Source of the DNA: Gammaproteobacteria bacterium
Lineage (GTDB): Bacteria > Pseudomonadota > Gammaproteobacteria > Pseudomonadales > Ketobacteraceae
Direction: 5' to 3'
Assembly: GCA_013178375.1 (NCBI GenBank)
Contig: JABLXQ010000016.1
Coordinates: 1-64,000, forward strand
Length of the DNA: 64,000 nt
A program made the position numbers and the translations under genes. Below are positions 62,852 through 64,000 of the stretch, one piece after another. The notes under the pieces were generated by a model. The model did no database searches. It saw only the letters and a list, made by a program, of their open reading frames with translations, and was not told the origin of the DNA. Positions within the stretch are counted from its first letter, which is position 1. Every line of letters begins with the position of its first letter.

Positions 62852-64000
62852 AACGGCGCTCCAAAAATCAGCGTACTGTTGTTGCCACCAAACCCCATCG
62901 AGTTGGTGAGCCCGTAGCGGATGGCCATGGGTTCATTCCGCAGCAGAATGCGACAACCCATCTTGTCATCCAATTCTTCCGTGTTCAGCGACGCCGGCGC
63001 CAGATTCTCACGCATGCTCAACAGCAGAATAATCGCTTCGGTAATGCCTGCCGCACCCTGGGTATGTCCGGTCCAGCCTTTGGTGGAGCTGCAGGCCATG
63101 TTCTGGCCAAAGATGCGCTGAATGGCCGCATCCTCGGACGCATCGTTCATCGGCGTGGCGGAACCGTGAGCATTAATGTAGTCGATCTCATCCGGTTTCA
63201 GGCCTGCGGTGGAAAGCGCCTGGCGCATGCACAGTTCAACACCGTCACCTTCCGGATGCGGCGCAGTCATGTGATAGCCGTCGCAGCTTTCGCCATACCC
63301 AACCAGACGCAGATTGTCCGGCCCGGTGGGATTGCGCTCCAGCAGCGCTACACCAGCAGCGGCACCCAAATTGATACCGTCACGCTTTTTGTCCCAGGGC
63401 CGGCAGGGATTGGTCGACAGCACGCCCAGCGAACGGAAGCCGTGGATCAGGGTTTCGTTGAAGCCCTCGGCTCCGGCCACGATGGCAGCGTCGCAGATAC
63501 CCGCCTGAATGGCCCGGGATGCAGCAGCGAATACTTTGGCGCTGGAGGAGCACGCGGTGCCGATAGTGGCGTAAGGGCCTGTGATCCCCAGCACACGCCG
63601 CATGAACAGCGTGATCGAAATCAGGCTGCCGCTCTGGTGATACTGGTCCACGAGCTTGAATGCGGCCTTGGTATAAATACTGCCATCCTGGTAGAAGCGT
63701 TCGAGCTGATCGCTGCCACCGGTGATGGTGCCAAGAAAAATGCCGATGCGATGGCTGCCATAGCGTTCCCGCGCGGCTGCAACGGCTTCCATGATGCCAT
63801 CCTGATTCAGCACAGCCTGCGCCAAACGGATGCAGTTGTTGTCATACTTGGCGAACTCGCCCTCGACTGGCGGGGTTTGTGCGTCATCCACAAAACCGAA
63901 CCAGGTGGATCCGAGACCGGGCCCCATGTCGTAATGGCGAAGTCCGCTACGCTGATTGCGCAAGGAATCGAGAGTCTGCTGATTGCCCACACCCAACGCG
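62848..64000 (-). CDS. Beta-ketoacyl-ACP synthase, partial (N-terminus beyond the window)
   Basis: About 384 residues are present; the first few dozen lie past the right edge, since the frame stays open to position 64000 (ALGVGNQQT). The catalytic triad is complete: Cys in GTACSSSAKVF, His in NAHGSATPMND and His in GWTGHTQGAAG, with Lys in STKGWTG. It condenses malonyl-ACP with the growing chain. It is followed by a Cys-less KS-like protein, dehydratase and ketoreductase, the gene set of type II polyene synthases. Confidence 0.92.
   Translation of the reverse strand, partial: ALGVGNQQTLDSLRNQRSGLRHYDMGPGLGSTWFGFVDDAQTPPVEGEFAKYDNNCIRLAQAVLNQDGIMEAVAAARERYGSHRIGIFLGTITGGSDQLERFYQDGSIYTKAAFKLVDQYHQSGSLISITLFMRRVLGITGPYATIGTACSSSAKVFAAASRAIQAGICDAAIVAGAEGFNETLIHGFRSLGVLSTNPCRPWDKKRDGINLGAAAGVALLERNPTGPDNLRLVGYGESCDGYHMTAPHPEGDGVELCMRQALSTAGLKPDEIDYINAHGSATPMNDASEDAAIQRIFGQNMACSSTKGWTGHTQGAAGITEAIILLLSMRENLAPASLNTEELDDKMGCRILLRNEPMAIRYGLTNSMGFGGNNSTLIFGAPL

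Noticed and set aside
1-64000. CRISPR arrays, tRNA or rRNA genes, prophage
   Set aside because: No regular spaced repeats, cloverleaf-like segments, rRNA blocks or phage structural genes were seen on either strand by eye.

Overview
The window looks like part of the genome of a hydrocarbon-degrading gammaproteobacterium, resembling Alcanivorax, Marinobacter or relatives. This is inferred from a CYP153-type alkane hydroxylase with its ferredoxin, reductase and AraC regulator, two Baeyer-Villiger monooxygenase (BVMO) operons, FadL-like outer-membrane proteins and long acyl-CoA operons. The species cannot be fixed from this sequence alone. No rRNA, tRNA or CRISPR array was seen.

Layout. 1-1.7 kb is a scar of Tn3-family DNA: a tyrosine-recombinase remnant and a transposase remnant, each broken by an in-frame stop. 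1.9-6.3 kb is a plus-strand operon (PF10118 metalloprotein, SDR, esterase, BVMO). 6.2-10.6 kb holds the CYP153 system. 10.6-17.4 kb holds an IS1380-family relic, a diguanylate cyclase, and a FadL-like barrel with a 1030-residue Ig-repeat lipoprotein. 17.7-22.5 kb is a second BVMO operon (hydrolase, BVMO, SDR, PF10118, thioesterase). 22.5-30.9 kb is a minus-strand operon for CoA activation and beta-oxidation (GMC oxidoreductase, two acyl-CoA dehydrogenases, acyl-CoA ligase, two thioesterases, a BtrH/DUF4872 protein and a third PF10118 protein). 31-38.3 kb has a broken TetR gene, a porin with a PstS-like protein, and a TetR-regulated RND efflux operon. 38.5-52.5 kb is mobile DNA: two different Tn3-family modules, one with HTH/PIN toxin-antitoxin, tnpA and a SprT-like protease, the other with tnpT, tnpS, RHH/PIN toxin-antitoxin and tnpA, with a 7TM-GGDEF gene between them. 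53-64 kb is a minus-strand cluster of at least 12 genes, running off the window edge, for a type II fatty-acid/aryl-polyene-like product. It has two ketosynthase-type proteins, a dehydratase, a ketoreductase, a diiron protein, a LolD/FtsX/LolA-like export set, an outer-membrane barrel, a fourth PF10118 protein, a hydrolase and a methyltransferase.

How the parts may work together. Hydroxylation (CYP153), alcohol oxidation (SDR, GMC), Baeyer-Villiger oxygen insertion, ester or lactone hydrolysis, CoA ligation and acyl-CoA dehydrogenation form a logical route for cyclic or subterminally oxidised hydrocarbons. Four promoters, in front of both BVMO operons, the FadL/lipoprotein pair and the PF10118-led operon, carry the same palindrome (consensus TTGGTTGGCCRACCAA) between or beside the -35 and -10 hexamers. 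This suggests one repressor ties uptake and catabolism into a regulon. The observations judged most novel are that regulon, the four PF10118 ferritin-like paralogues placed in both catabolic and biosynthetic operons, and the lipid-synthase plus Lol-like export cluster.
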